A stretch of 45,718 nucleotides of DNA, from the NCBI GenBank assembly GCA_028285245.1, contig JANQPY010000030.1, positions 1 through 45,718 on the forward strand, read 5' to 3'. Source of the DNA: Gammaproteobacteria bacterium (lineage in GTDB: Bacteria; Pseudomonadota; Gammaproteobacteria; Steroidobacterales; GCA-2729495). Positions 1 through 9,506 of this stretch are shown piece by piece (positions within the stretch are counted from its first letter, which is position 1; every line of letters begins with the position of its first letter). The position numbers and the translations under genes are program-made. The notes beneath the pieces were generated by a model. The model had not been told where the DNA came from and made no database searches. It was given only the letters and a program-made list of their open reading frames with translations.

Positions 1-19
1 CGCCCTAAAGGGGAATTCA

Positions 20-610
20 ATGAGTACTTCAGTAATTGTCCTGCTTGTGCTGGCTGCGATAGCCGGATTTGCGATCACGATCTACAACCGGCTGGTCAGC
101 CTTCGAAATCGCGTTAAGAATGCATTCGCGCAAATCGATGTGCAGCTGACGCGCCGCTACGACTTGATTCCCAACTTGGTTGAAGCGGTGAAAGGCTACA
201 TGGGGCACGAGCGAGAGACGCTCGAGGCTGTCATTCAGGCGCGCAATCAGGCGATGTCGGGCCTGCAGGCAGCAGCTGCCGATCCAGCTAATGCAGAGGC
301 AATGCGCCAGCTCAGCAGTGCCGAGGCCGGGTTGGCTGGGGCGCTGGGCCGACTGTTTGCCTTGTCGGAGAGCTATCCAGACTTGAAGGCCAATCAAAAC
401 ATGCTGGAGCTGCAGGAGGAGCTATCGACCACCGAGAACAAAGTGGCGTTTGCCCGCCAGGCGTTCAACGATGCCGTGCTTGCCTATAACAATGCGTGCG
501 AGGCTTTTCCCAATAACATCATTGCCAACAGCTTCAGCTTTGACACGGCTGAGTTCCTCGAAATTGAGGGTGAGGAAAAGCGCGAGGTGCCTCAGGTCTC
601 GTTCAACTAG
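20..610 (+). CDS. lemA: LemA family membrane protein
   Basis: This 196-residue protein has one N-terminal membrane segment (about residues 4-22) followed by the typical LemA helical region. The hallmark is the conserved stretch around residues 28-60 (RNRVKNAFAQIDVQL, then RRYDLIPNLVE). The family is widespread but its molecular role is poorly defined; the topology is a single anchor with the helical domain outside the membrane. The ATG at 20 follows a purine-rich AAAGGGGAA at 7-15, a good ribosome binding site. The next gene encodes an M48 membrane metalloprotease, and LemA/M48 neighbours recur in bacteria, suggesting that the two act together in envelope proteostasis; that link is inferred. 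Family assignment is secure, function is not. Confidence 0.93.
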   Translation: MSTSVIVLLVLAAIAGFAITIYNRLVSLRNRVKNAFAQIDVQLTRRYDLIPNLVEAVKGYMGHERETLEAVIQARNQAMSGLQAAAADPANAEAMRQLSSAEAGLAGALGRLFALSESYPDLKANQNMLELQEELSTTENKVAFARQAFNDAVLAYNNACEAFPNNIIANSFSFDTAEFLEIEGEEKREVPQVSFN

Positions 611-691
611 GGGTTTGATCCTCGCTAAGTGCGGTCGCACGGGACCTGTCTCGGCACCTTTCTGGTTAGCGATGGTTTAGAGCGCAGCGGC

Positions 692-2716
692 ATGGATTTT
701 TTTTCCGCTCAGGAGGCATCGCGCCGTCAGTCCAGGCGGCTGGTTTGGCTCTATGCGCTCGCGCTCGCCGGCGTCGTCGGCGCAGTCACCTTACTCATCA
801 CACTGACCTGGTATGGGCTCTACGGGCCCTGGTTTGGGCGTCCCACGGTTTTGTCGACCGAGGTCGCCGATTTGCCCGGGTGGCTTGGTGTCAATGTCGA
901 TACGGTTTTGCTCATTGCCCTGGGCGTGCTGTCTGTCGTTGGTTTGGCCAGTCTGTTCAGGCTGGTTAGCCTGAGCGGGGGTGGCGCAAGGATTGCACGG
1001 GAGCTGGGCGGCTCAGAGGTCGGCGCAGATACGCAGGATCTGCTGCGGCGCCGGCTGCGCAACGTTGTTGAAGAAATGTCGATTGCCTCCGGAGTGACCG
1101 TGCCGCGAGTCTTTGTGCTTGAGCGCGAGGATGGGATCAATGCGTTCGCCGCCGGTTTTCGCCCCGAGGACGCGGTTGTCGCCGTCACGCGCGGCGCGCT
1201 TGAGCGGCTAAACCGGGAAGAGCTTCAGGGCGTCGTCGCACATGAGTTTAGCCATATCTTGAACGGTGATATGCGGCTCAACATCCGCATGCTCGCCCCG
1301 CTATTTGGCATCATGTTGATTGGCTACCTGGGCCGGATTGCCCTGCGTGGAGTGCGCGCGGGCGGGTTGCGCTCCTCTGGCGGGCGGGGGTCCAGCGGGG
1401 CGCCGGTGATTCTGATTGTGGCGGTTGGCCTGACTGTCGTTGGCGCGGTTGGCATGTGGTGCGCACGACTTATCCGGGCAAGCGTCTCGCGCCAGCGTGA
1501 GTATCTTGCGGATGCTTCCGCGGTGCAGTTCACGCGCCAGCCCGAAGGACTCGCCGGCGCGCTCAAGAAAATCGGCGGCCTGGGACGTGATGCCGGGCTA
1601 CGCACCGCGGACGGTGAAGAGATCAGTCACATGCTGTTTTCACAGGCGGGCTGGTTGTCTGGCTGGTTTGCCACCCATCCTCCCCTGGGCGAACGCATTC
1701 AGCGCCTGGATCCACAGTTCGATCCATCCGTGCTCACTGCCCCTGCAAGTAATGAACTTCATGAGGCGGCCGATCAACGCTCAACGCTGGTCGGTTTGGC
1801 GCCGGGCGCGGTGGTTCCGCCAGCACAGCGCGAGTTTGCCATTTCGCCAGACCGCGTAACGGAAAGCGCTGGCGCCCCGGATCCTGGCCAGGTCGCCATC
1901 GCGCATGTGCTGCATCGGGGTATTGATCCGATGCTCTACGAGGCGGCGCACGCTGACCGCGAAGCGCCGCTGCTACTCATGGCGCTGGTGCTTAGCGGTG
2001 ACGCAGAACCGCGGGGCGAGCAGCTTCGCTATCTCCAGCAACAGCTTGGCGCGGAGCGCGCCGCTCGCGTCGCCAGTCTCGCCGACCTTGTAACCCGGCA
2101 GGGTCCTCAGTTCCGGCTCCCGCTGCTGGACTTGAGTTTTCCCACGCTGCGCAATCGACCGGACGCGGAGCTGGACTTTTTTCTCGCGCGCTTGCGGACA
2201 CTGGTGCTCGCGGATGGCCGGGTACAGCTCTTTGAGTATTGCCTGGCTCGCATCGTCGAGCGCAGTCTGAACCATTCGCGCCGACCGGCTGGCCGGCAGC
2301 CTCACGGGCGGCGGCGGCTGGACGAAGCGGAGATTCGGCCGGCGTTGTTGCGTACGTTTGGGATCCTGGCAGCGGCTGGCCATCGCGACGCAAAGTCAGC
2401 GGCGGAGTCTCTGGCGGCAGGTTTGAACCAGCTTATGCCTCAGCCGGGACCCGGTCCGGCCGAGGTCAGGCAGCTGCTACAGCCGGGCGATGGCTGGCAA
2501 GAACAGCTCGATGAGGCACTGGGCGCGCTTGCTGAACTCACGCCCACTGCCAAGCGGCAGCTGGTTGAGGCCCTGGTGCTTACCGTTAGCCACGACGGGC
2601 GCGTGACCGTCGCGGAGAGCGAGTTGCTGCGCGTGTTTTGCGCCGTATTGGATTGCCCGCTGCCGCCGCTCTATGCCGACGCCGTAGATGGCAGTGATCA
2701 GGCTGCGCGTACCTGA
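692..2716 (+). CDS. M48 family membrane metalloprotease with C-terminal extension
   Basis: The first half is an HtpX/Ste24-type zinc protease. Two membrane segments lie near residues 17-45 and 70-92. The HEFSH zinc motif is at about 183-187, two further hydrophobic segments follow (about 200-220 and 240-262), and the third zinc ligand Glu sits in REYLADA near residue 270. HtpX proteases are around 290 residues; this protein is about 674. The extra C-terminal 330 residues are soluble-looking and carry two short segments of the form 'ADGRV..xE' (near residues 510 and 635), reminiscent of TerB-like helical domains. I chose the ATG at 692 because it precedes the first membrane helix; in-frame GTG at 629 would add 21 unconvincing residues, and neither start has a strong ribosome binding site. 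It follows lemA by 81 bp and overlaps the next gene tail-to-tail by 19 bp. Confidence 0.9.
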   Translation: MDFFSAQEASRRQSRRLVWLYALALAGVVGAVTLLITLTWYGLYGPWFGRPTVLSTEVADLPGWLGVNVDTVLLIALGVLSVVGLASLFRLVSLSGGGARIARELGGSEVGADTQDLLRRRLRNVVEEMSIASGVTVPRVFVLEREDGINAFAAGFRPEDAVVAVTRGALERLNREELQGVVAHEFSHILNGDMRLNIRMLAPLFGIMLIGYLGRIALRGVRAGGLRSSGGRGSSGAPVILIVAVGLTVVGAVGMWCARLIRASVSRQREYLADASAVQFTRQPEGLAGALKKIGGLGRDAGLRTADGEEISHMLFSQAGWLSGWFATHPPLGERIQRLDPQFDPSVLTAPASNELHEAADQRSTLVGLAPGAVVPPAQREFAISPDRVTESAGAPDPGQVAIAHVLHRGIDPMLYEAAHADREAPLLLMALVLSGDAEPRGEQLRYLQQQLGAERAARVASLADLVTRQGPQFRLPLLDLSFPTLRNRPDAELDFFLARLRTLVLADGRVQLFEYCLARIVERSLNHSRRPAGRQPHGRRRLDEAEIRPALLRTFGILAAAGHRDAKSAAESLAAGLNQLMPQPGPGPAEVRQLLQPGDGWQEQLDEALGALAELTPTAKRQLVEALVLTVSHDGRVTVAESELLRVFCAVLDCPLPPLYADAVDGSDQAART

Positions 2717-3207
2717 GCCGGTTTGACCGGGCGGAGCGTTTCACCTTGCCTGTCGTGATCCGCAGAGAGATCCGCGAAGTGAGCGGCGAAGAGCTGCCGC
2801 ATCTGCAGCGCGCTGCGCAAGCGTCCGCCTCGCACATAGGTCTGGTAAAGCAGGTCTTTCATGGCTTCGAACGTGGCCGCGCCAACCAGCCGGTCGGCTC
2901 GATCGTCGCCATGCGGGTTGCCGGTGCCGAATATGATCTGCTGCACATGCTCGGCGACCTCAGGCGTTAGGCCGGCGAGCCGCTGCATCTCGCGAAAGTC
3001 CTCGAAACACCGCAGACGGCCAGCTTCGCCCACGTCATCAAAAACCGCGCGGGCGGTGAGGCCGCACATTGCGAAGAACGCGCCCATCAGGCCATGGCTA
3101 TAGCAGCCCAGTGCTTCTTTGAACGGCTCAGCGACCGAGGCGGGGAGGTAGTTCAGCCCCAGCTGTTCGCGAGTCTTGCGGTCGGCGGCATCAAGGCAGG
3201 CTGACAT
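2698..3207 (-). CDS. DUF4145-like hypothetical protein
   Basis: A 169-residue cytosolic helical protein without membrane segments. The pattern 'LPASVAEPFKEAL...' followed by a small-residue-rich helix ending in ARAVFDDVGE, and a later NPHGDD segment followed by a helix ending DLLYQTYV, resembles the DUF4145 fold (a domain sometimes attached to restriction or defence enzymes and often found alone). The match is by eye, so the family is tentative and no function is assigned. The ATG at 3207 is preferred over the GTG at 3216 because AGGTGA (3213-3218) lies five bases upstream of it. The 3' end overlaps the M48 protease gene tail-to-tail, and ettA lies upstream on the same strand about 77 bp away. 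Confidence 0.75.
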   Translation of the reverse strand: MSACLDAADRKTREQLGLNYLPASVAEPFKEALGCYSHGLMGAFFAMCGLTARAVFDDVGEAGRLRCFEDFREMQRLAGLTPEVAEHVQQIIFGTGNPHGDDRADRLVGAATFEAMKDLLYQTYVRGGRLRSALQMRQLFAAHFADLSADHDRQGETLRPVKPAQVRAA

Positions 3208-3284
3208 GGTTGTCACCTATTACTGTATTAGAAACAGGCTAATAGCTACGCTTTCGAGAATCTACCAGAATACCGTGCCAGGGC

Positions 3285-4958
3285 TCAACCAGCCAGCGCC
3301 TTGTAGCGGATCCGGTGCGGCTGCTCGGCATCCTGGCCGAGACGGCGGCGCCGATCCTGCTCGTAGTCCGCGTGATTACCCTGGAACCAGGTCACCTGAC
3401 TGTTGCCTTCAAAAGCAAGGATGTGGGTGGCGATGCGGTCCAGGAACCAACGGTCATGCGAGATCACAATGGCGCAGCCCGGGAAGGTCAGCAGCGCCTC
3501 TTCCAGCGCCCGCAGGGTTTCGACGTCCAGATCATTGGTAGGCTCGTCGAGCAACAAAAGATTGGCGCCGCTCTTCAGCACTTTCGCCAGATGCACGCGA
3601 TTGCGCTCACCGCCGGAGAGCAGGCCGATTTGCTGCTGCTGCTGCGGGCCCTTGAAATTGAATCGACCGACGTACCCACGCGACGACGTTTCAAAGTTAC
3701 CCACGCGAATCAAATCATCGCCGCCCGAGATTTCTTCCCAGACGGTTTTCTTGTCATCGAGCGTTTGCCGGGACTGGTCGACATAGGCCATCTGCACAGA
3801 TTCGCCGAGACGCACCTCTCCGGCGTCCGGTTCCATATCGCCAGTCAGCATTCGGAACAGCGTGGTCTTACCGGCACCATTGGGGCCCACCACGCCGACA
3901 ATTGCGCCGGCGGGTACGCTGAAGCTCAGGTCATCGATCAGCAAGCGGTCACCGAATCCTTTGCGCAAGCCGGTTGTTTCGAGCACCAGATCTCCAAGCC
4001 GTGGTCCGGGAGGGATGTAAATCTCGTTCGTTTCCTGACGCGTCTGGAATTCGCGAGCAGTCAGTTCCTGGAAGCGGTTTAGCCGGGCTTTGTTTTTTGC
4101 CTGCCGTGCTTTGGGATTGGCGCGCACCCACTCCAGCTCGGCACGGATGGATTTCTGACGGGCGGCTTCCTGCTTTTCCTCCATCTCCAGGCGGGTTTCC
4201 TTTTGCTCCAGCCACGATGAGTAGTTGCCTTCCCACGGAATCCCGTGGCCGCGGTCCAGCTCAAGGATCCAGCCGGCCACGTTGTCCAGAAAGTAGCGAT
4301 CATGGGTTACGGCGATTACGGTGCCGGCATACTTTTCCAAAAAGCGCTCCAGCCACGACACGGACTCAGCATCGAGGTGGTTGGTAGGTTCATCCAGCAG
4401 CAGCATGTCCGGTTCAGCTAGCAATAGTCTGCACAGCGCAACCCGCCGGCGCTCGCCGCCTGAAATCTTGTCAACGTTCGCTTCCCAATCCGGCAGCCTC
4501 AACGCGTCGGCGGCGATGTCCAGCTGCCGCTCTATTTCCCAGCCGTTGCAGGCATCAATTTGGTCTTGCAGCTTGCCCTGTTCTTCAAGCAAAGCGGACA
4601 TCTCGTCGTCGCCCATAGGCTCTGCAAAGCGCTCGCTAATCTCGTTGAATCGGTTGACCAGTCCGAACACGCCAGCCACGCCCTCCTCAATGGCCTCCCG
4701 CACGGTCTGACCGGGCGTCAGTTCGGGCTCCTGCGACAGATAGCCGATCTTTATATCGGGTTGCGGTCTGGCTTCACCATCGAAGTCCTGGTCGGAGCCT
4801 GCCATGATGCGCAGCAGGCTGGATTTGCCCGCGCCGTTCAGGCCGAGCACGCCAATTTTTGCTCCAGGAAAGAAGCTCAAAGATATATCGCGCAGGATGT
4901 AGCGTTTTGGCGGGACAACCTTAGCGACCCGGTTCATGGTGTAGACGTATTGCGCCAC
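3285..4958 (-). CDS. ettA: Energy-dependent translational throttle protein EttA (ABC-F)
   Basis: A soluble protein of 557 residues with two ATP-binding cassettes and no membrane domain, close to the 555 residues of E. coli EttA. The first Walker A is GLNGAGKSS near residue 40 with signature SGGERRR near 165 and Walker [12 protein letters not shown] near 188. The second has GPNGAGKTT near 357, signature LSGGERNR near 450 and [11 protein letters not shown] near 471. Between them is a charged linker with the arm typical of EttA. EttA binds the ribosomal E site and gates entry into elongation according to ATP/ADP level. The start is GTG at 4958 (protein begins MAQYVYTM, as in E. coli). It is divergent from the deacetylase-family gene with only 40 bp between starts, so the promoters must overlap. 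Confidence 0.97.
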   Translation of the reverse strand: MAQYVYTMNRVAKVVPPKRYILRDISLSFFPGAKIGVLGLNGAGKSSLLRIMAGSDQDFDGEARPQPDIKIGYLSQEPELTPGQTVREAIEEGVAGVFGLVNRFNEISERFAEPMGDDEMSALLEEQGKLQDQIDACNGWEIERQLDIAADALRLPDWEANVDKISGGERRRVALCRLLLAEPDMLLLDEPTNHLDAESVSWLERFLEKYAGTVIAVTHDRYFLDNVAGWILELDRGHGIPWEGNYSSWLEQKETRLEMEEKQEAARQKSIRAELEWVRANPKARQAKNKARLNRFQELTAREFQTRQETNEIYIPPGPRLGDLVLETTGLRKGFGDRLLIDDLSFSVPAGAIVGVVGPNGAGKTTLFRMLTGDMEPDAGEVRLGESVQMAYVDQSRQTLDDKKTVWEEISGGDDLIRVGNFETSSRGYVGRFNFKGPQQQQQIGLLSGGERNRVHLAKVLKSGANLLLLDEPTNDLDVETLRALEEALLTFPGCAIVISHDRWFLDRIATHILAFEGNSQVTWFQGNHADYEQDRRRRLGQDAEQPHRIRYKALAG

Positions 4959-4998
4959 GGTGTTTGTCCGCTGCTAGAAGGGCGGGGAATTATCCGGT

Positions 4999-5961
4999 AT
5001 GCCAAATAACTTGCAAAGACAAAGTCCCGTGCTGGTGGTCCGAGATGCAGCCACAGCGGCCTACGGGTTCGGCGATGGACACCCATTCGGCCCGGATCGG
5101 CATGCGGTCTACCACAAGGCGCTGGCCGAGCTGGATCTCCCGGTTACCTTTGTCAGGGGCGCGCCGGCGACGGACGAAGTGCTTACCCGTTTCCATAGCG
5201 CCGACTATGTGGGGTTTGTGACGCGCCGCTGCCTGGAAGGGTATGGGTTTCTCGACGGTGGCGACACGCCGGCGCTGCCTGGCATCGACGTTGCGGCGCG
5301 CGCGGTCGTCGGCGCCACGCTCGGTGCCGCTGCAGAGATCATGCGCGGAGGAGCCAGGCGCGGATTTGTCCCCATTGGGGGGCTCCACCATGCGGGTCGG
5401 GCACACGCCGCCGGATTCTGCGTGCTGAATGACATCGGCGTGCTGATTGAGACACTGCGCGAGTTCCACGGTCTGCGGCGCATCGCTTACGTCGACATCG
5501 ATGCGCATCACGGCGACGGCGTGTTCTACGCCTACGAGTCCGACCCGGATGTCTGCATCGTCGATGTGCACGAGGACGGGCGCAGTCTTTACCCTGGTAC
5601 CGGCCATCCACACGAAAGTGGCACGGGTGCGGCAGCGGGTACCAAGCTGAATTTGCCGTTGCCCGCCGGGGCTGGAGACAGGGAATTCCTGGCTGCCTGG
5701 TCTAGCGTGCCGGATTGGCTTAAGTCAGCGGATCCTGATTTCATTGTGCTTCAGTGCGGGGCGGACAGCCTGGCCGGCGATCCGATTACGCATCTGCGCT
5801 GCACGCCCCAGGCCCATGCAGAGGTATGCCGCGATCTGCTGGTGTTGGCAGAGGAGACTGCTTCTGGGCGCCTGCTGGCGCTGGGCGGCGGTGGCTACAA
5901 CCGCGACAATATTGCGGCGGGCTGGACGGCCGTCACGCGCGCGCTTGTGGAGTTCGATTAA
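4999..5961 (+). CDS. Histone deacetylase / acetylpolyamine amidohydrolase family protein
   Basis: A 320-residue arginase-deacetylase-fold zinc hydrolase. All catalytic elements are visible: the paired histidines in GGLHHAG near residue 130, the GFCVLND loop, the zinc ligands in [11 protein letters not shown] near 165, the third ligand Asp in [11 protein letters not shown] near 253, and the GGGGYN loop carrying the transition-state Tyr near 297. Bacterial members deacetylate small molecules such as acetylpolyamines, or proteins (AcuC type); the substrate cannot be chosen from sequence. It begins at ATG 4999 with GGCGGGGAA about ten bases upstream, and is followed 56 bp later by glyA on the same strand, though an inverted repeat separates them. 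Confidence 0.92.
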   Translation: MPNNLQRQSPVLVVRDAATAAYGFGDGHPFGPDRHAVYHKALAELDLPVTFVRGAPATDEVLTRFHSADYVGFVTRRCLEGYGFLDGGDTPALPGIDVAARAVVGATLGAAAEIMRGGARRGFVPIGGLHHAGRAHAAGFCVLNDIGVLIETLREFHGLRRIAYVDIDAHHGDGVFYAYESDPDVCIVDVHEDGRSLYPGTGHPHESGTGAAAGTKLNLPLPAGAGDREFLAAWSSVPDWLKSADPDFIVLQCGADSLAGDPITHLRCTPQAHAEVCRDLLVLAEETASGRLLALGGGGYNRDNIAAGWTAVTRALVEFD

Positions 5962-5977
5962 CGCCGAAGATTCGGCG
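5962..5977. repeat. Perfect inverted repeat between deacetylase gene and glyA
   Basis: CGCCGAA-GA-TTCGGCG begins directly after the stop codon of the upstream gene. A T5 run (about 6000-6004) lies too far downstream (over 20 bases) for a textbook intrinsic terminator, so this may be a weak terminator, a processing hairpin or a protein site upstream of glyA. Confidence 0.5.
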
Positions 5978-6017
5978 GACCTCGGTTAAACTACCCGCCT
6001 TTTTCGCGGAGAACCCC

Positions 6018-7271
6018 ATGTTTGAGCGTGAGTCGACTATCGCCGACTTCGATCCAATGCTCGCTGCCAGCCTCGCCGACGAGGCACGGCGCCAGGAAGA
6101 ACATATTGAGCTGATTGCCTCAGAGAACTACGCCAGCCCGCGCGTCCTTGAGGCGCAGGGCTCGGTGCTGACCAATAAGTATGCGGAGGGATATCCGGGC
6201 CGCCGCTACTACGGCGGCTGCCACTATGTTGACGTCGCCGAGGAGCTGGCCATTGATCGCGCAAAAGCACTGTTCGGGGCTGCCTATGCCAATGTGCAGC
6301 CTCACTCCGGCTCGCAGGCGAACGCGGCGGTGTATATGGCACTGCTCAATCCCGGAGATACTGTGCTGGGTATGGACCTGAATGCAGGCGGGCACCTGAC
6401 GCACGGGTCGCCGGTTAATTTCTCCGGGCGTCTCTACAATATCGCTGCCTATGGATTAGATGAGGCTACCGGCTACATCGACTATGACCAGGTGGCAGCC
6501 GTGGCAAAGGAAACTAAACCCCGCATGATTATTGCCGGGTTCTCTGCCTACTCGCGCATCGTTGATTGGCAGCGTTTCCGGGAGATTGCCGACAGCGTGG
6601 GTGCCTACCTTATGGTGGATATGGCGCATGTCGCCGGGTTGATCGCTGCAGGAGAGTACCCAAGTCCGATTGATGTTGCGGATGTGGTGACCAGCACTAC
6701 CCACAAGACGCTGCGTGGTCCCCGCGGCGGCGTGATTTTGTCCAGAGACGCCGACGAACTGGGCAAGAAATTTAACTCACTCGTTTTTCCCGGCACCCAG
6801 GGTGGTCCCCTGATGCATGTGATTGCTGCCAAGGCGGTGGCTTTCCTGGAAGCGCAGCAGCCACAGTTCAAGTCCTATCAGCAGCAAGTGAAGGCCAACG
6901 CGCAACAGATGGCCAGCGAACTGCAGGCGCGTGGGTACCGCATTGTGTCCGGCGGCACTGACAACCATATGTTCCTGGTTGATTTGATTGACAAAGACAT
7001 TACCGGTAAGGATGCCGATGCGGTGCTCGACCAGGCGCATATCACAGTGAATAAGAATTCGGTTCCTAATGACCCGCGTTCGCCCTTCGTGACCAGCGGT
7101 TTGCGCATGGGCACGCCCGCTATTACGACGCGAGGTTTCGGCTCGTCCGAGGTTTCTCATCTGTCAGGTTGGATTGCTGACCTGTTAGATGACCTCGGCG
7201 ACACCGCTCGGATCCAGTCAGTTCGCCAGCAGGTCGTCGAGCTATGCGGACGCTTTCCTGTTTACGGATAA
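6018..7271 (+). CDS. glyA: Serine hydroxymethyltransferase
   Basis: A 417-residue PLP enzyme, the same length as E. coli GlyA, that converts serine plus tetrahydrofolate to glycine plus methylene-THF and is the main source of one-carbon units. The Schiff-base lysine is in the segment [13 protein letters not shown] near residue 230; the N-terminal [10 protein letters not shown] motif and the GTQGG loop are also present. The open frame continues upstream into the deacetylase gene, but the ATG at 6018 gives the expected N-terminus ([13 protein letters not shown]) and follows GCGGAGAA. It heads the run glyA-nrdR-ribD, an arrangement common in gammaproteobacteria. FolD, at the far end of this window, uses its methylene-THF product. 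Confidence 0.98.
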   Translation: MFERESTIADFDPMLAASLADEARRQEEHIELIASENYASPRVLEAQGSVLTNKYAEGYPGRRYYGGCHYVDVAEELAIDRAKALFGAAYANVQPHSGSQANAAVYMALLNPGDTVLGMDLNAGGHLTHGSPVNFSGRLYNIAAYGLDEATGYIDYDQVAAVAKETKPRMIIAGFSAYSRIVDWQRFREIADSVGAYLMVDMAHVAGLIAAGEYPSPIDVADVVTSTTHKTLRGPRGGVILSRDADELGKKFNSLVFPGTQGGPLMHVIAAKAVAFLEAQQPQFKSYQQQVKANAQQMASELQARGYRIVSGGTDNHMFLVDLIDKDITGKDADAVLDQAHITVNKNSVPNDPRSPFVTSGLRMGTPAITTRGFGSSEVSHLSGWIADLLDDLGDTARIQSVRQQVVELCGRFPVYG

Positions 7272-7295
7272 CTCTCTGCGGGGCGCGCCTGCCCG

Positions 7296-7802
7296 ATGCA
7301 CTGTCCGTTCTGTAATCACGCCGAGACGAAGGTCAACGATTCGCGGCTGGCTGGCGAGGGCCGGCAGGTCCGGCGCCGTCGTGAATGCCTTAACTGCGGC
7401 GAGCGTTTCACGACCTTTGAGACGCCTGAATTGGTCATGCCGCGGCTCGTGAAGCGCGATGCGAGCCGCGAGCCGTTCGATGAGAAGAAGTTACGCGCCG
7501 GCTTCGTGCGCGCGCTCGAGCGGCGGCCGGTGAGCAGTGAATCGGTCGAGAGCGCCCTGGAGCGGGTCATTCACAGTTTGCAGACCGCGGGCGAGAGAGA
7601 AATCCCATCCCGCCAGGTGGGCGAACTGGTTATGGAGGAATTGCGACGGCTGGATGAAGTGGCGTACGTGCGGTTTGCCTCGGTCTACAGGAGCTTCCAG
7701 GACGTGACCGAGTTTCAGGACGAGATTCACAGACTGCGCGAGCTGTCTGATTCCGACAGGCGCCGGAATCAGATGTCGTTGCTACCCGACGAAGATGACT
7801 GA
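7296..7802 (+). CDS. nrdR: Transcriptional repressor NrdR
   Basis: A 168-residue zinc-ribbon/ATP-cone repressor of ribonucleotide reductase operons. The four zinc cysteines are C3, C6, C31 and C34 (CPFC and CLNC), with basic residues between them for DNA contact. The ATP-cone domain occupies about residues 49-139 and senses ATP/dATP. Length and N-terminus agree with the family (about 150-170 residues). It starts 24 bp after glyA and overlaps ribD by eight bases (ATGACTGA), so translation is probably coupled. The nrdR-ribD junction is widely conserved. Confidence 0.97.
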   Translation: MHCPFCNHAETKVNDSRLAGEGRQVRRRRECLNCGERFTTFETPELVMPRLVKRDASREPFDEKKLRAGFVRALERRPVSSESVESALERVIHSLQTAGEREIPSRQVGELVMEELRRLDEVAYVRFASVYRSFQDVTEFQDEIHRLRELSDSDRRRNQMSLLPDEDD

Positions 7803-8898
7803 TCACGAATGGATGTCACGCGCGCTTACGCTGGCGGAGCGCGGCCGTTTTACTGCCCATCCGAATCCCCGGGTTGGCTGCGTTCTGGTTGCGGCCGGGA
7901 AAGTGGTGGCCGAGGGTTGGCACCAGCGGACTGGTGAACCGCACGCCGAGGCCGTGGCACTTGCGCAAGCCGGCAGTGCTGCATCCGGCGCCACGGCCTA
8001 TGTCACGCTGGAGCCCTGTTGCCATACAGGACGCACACCACCTTGTGCAGCGGCGTTGGTGGCGGCCGGGGTTCGCCGGGTAGTAACCGGTGCCGGTGAT
8101 CCCAATCCGGCGGTGAGCGGCCGCGGCTTGCAGGAGCTTAGAGAGGCGGGCATTGAAGTGCGCAGTGGCGTGCTCGAAGAGCAGTGCCGGGCCCTGATCC
8201 GGGGCTTTGAAAGCCGGATGGTGCGTGGGCGGCCCTTCGTGCGGAGCAAGCTTGCGGTCAGCATAGATGGCAGAACCGCATTGGCGAGCGGTGAAAGTCA
8301 GTGGATTACCTCTGCTGCGTCGCGGGCCGACGTGCAGCGGTTGCGTGCGGAGAGCGGCGCAATTTTGAGCGGCATTGGCACCGTGCTGGCTGACGATCCT
8401 TCCCTTAATGTGCGCGATGACAGTCTCGGCGTAGCCAGCCAGCCAATGCGGGTGATCGCCGATTCCACGCTACGCATCAGTCCTGACGCGCGCCTGTTGT
8501 CTTTGCCGGGTAGCACGCTCATCGCGGCGGGCAAACGCGCGTCGTCCGCCAGGTCCGATGCGTTATCTCAGGGGCGGGTGGCCGTGGAAGTGTTTCCGGG
8601 CGCCGGAGGAGGGGTTGATTTGCGCGCTCTGCTGAGGCGCCTGGGTGAGATGGAGATCAATGATGTACTGGTCGAAGCTGGCCCCCGCCTCAACGGAGCA
8701 CTACTCGAGGCGGGATTGATTGACGAAATAGTGGTCTTCCAGGCGCCACACGTTCTCGGCTCGGGCGCGCAGCCCATGTTTGCCTTCGCCGATCTCGACT
8801 CAATGGCTAAGCGCCACGAACTTGAGCTAACCGAGTTGCGTCATACGGGTACGGACCTGAAGATGACTTATTCACTAAAGACGTCAGGTCGAGAGTAA
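7795..8898 (+). CDS. ribD: Bifunctional riboflavin deaminase/reductase RibD
   Basis: A 367-residue fusion performing the second and third steps of riboflavin synthesis: deamination of the pyrimidine made by GTP cyclohydrolase II, then NADPH reduction of its ribosyl side chain. The N-terminal deaminase shows the zinc motif PHAEAVAL near residue 47 and [11 protein letters not shown] near 75. The reductase domain begins around residue 145 ([17 protein letters not shown]). The start overlaps the end of nrdR, and the TAATG junction at 8896-8900 couples it to ribE. No FMN riboswitch is present in or before this cluster. Confidence 0.97.
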   Translation: MTDHEWMSRALTLAERGRFTAHPNPRVGCVLVAAGKVVAEGWHQRTGEPHAEAVALAQAGSAASGATAYVTLEPCCHTGRTPPCAAALVAAGVRRVVTGAGDPNPAVSGRGLQELREAGIEVRSGVLEEQCRALIRGFESRMVRGRPFVRSKLAVSIDGRTALASGESQWITSAASRADVQRLRAESGAILSGIGTVLADDPSLNVRDDSLGVASQPMRVIADSTLRISPDARLLSLPGSTLIAAGKRASSARSDALSQGRVAVEVFPGAGGGVDLRALLRRLGEMEINDVLVEAGPRLNGALLEAGLIDEIVVFQAPHVLGSGAQPMFAFADLDSMAKRHELELTELRHTGTDLKMTYSLKTSGRE

Positions 8899-9494
8899 TG
8901 TTCACAGGCATTGTGCAGGCGCTCGGGTCGGTCGCTGAAGTCATCTGCAGTGATGGCGATAAGCGCCTGTTGATCGAGACCGGCGGACTGCAGATGGAAT
9001 CAATGAGTCCGGGCGACAGTATTGCCGTCAATGGCGTGTGCCTGACGGCCGTCGCCATTGAGGCAGGACGTTTCGCAGCCGATATTTCTCGGGAGACCCT
9101 GCAGCTCACCACGCTGGATGCGCTAACTGCCGGCCAGCCGGTCAACCTGGAGCCGGCGCTGACGCTCGCGACACCGCTTGGGGGGCACCTCGTTTCCGGA
9201 CACGTCGATGGTGTGGCACAGCTACAGGAGCTGTCATCGGATGCGCGTTCCCGCCGGCTCAGATTTGCGCTGCCGGACGAGCTTGGCCGCTACGTGGCAG
9301 CGAAGGGTTCTATTTGCATCGATGGCACCAGCCTGACCGTGAATTCCGTCAGTTCAGACAGCTTTGCCGTAAACATCGTGCCGCATACGCTCGAACACAC
9401 TATCATCGGCAGGTACCAGCCGGGCACCCGGGTCAATATTGAAGTCGATTTGGTGGCTCGCTATCTGGAGCGGTTGCTGCCAGAGCCTGGTTAA
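8898..9494 (+). CDS. ribE: Riboflavin synthase, alpha subunit
   Basis: A 198-residue enzyme that dismutates two 6,7-dimethyl-8-ribityllumazine molecules to riboflavin and the pyrimidine precursor. It has the expected tandem duplication of the lumazine-binding barrel: N-terminal [12 protein letters not shown] with VNGVCLTAV near residue 50, and the second copy beginning near [10 protein letters not shown] (about 95) with [10 protein letters not shown] near 145. The start codon overlaps the ribD stop by one base. The symbol ribC is used for the same enzyme in E. coli nomenclature. Confidence 0.96.
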   Translation: MFTGIVQALGSVAEVICSDGDKRLLIETGGLQMESMSPGDSIAVNGVCLTAVAIEAGRFAADISRETLQLTTLDALTAGQPVNLEPALTLATPLGGHLVSGHVDGVAQLQELSSDARSRRLRFALPDELGRYVAAKGSICIDGTSLTVNSVSSDSFAVNIVPHTLEHTIIGRYQPGTRVNIEVDLVARYLERLLPEPG

Positions 9495-9506
9495 GCGGAA
9501 GACAAC

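Noticed and set aside
3315-4082. 255-codon plus-strand open frame
   Set aside because: It is antisense to ettA and explained by GC-rich codon structure.
9495-9506. FMN riboswitch expected before ribB
   Set aside because: Only 12 bp separate ribE and ribBA, and no conserved FMN aptamer sequence is seen before ribD either.
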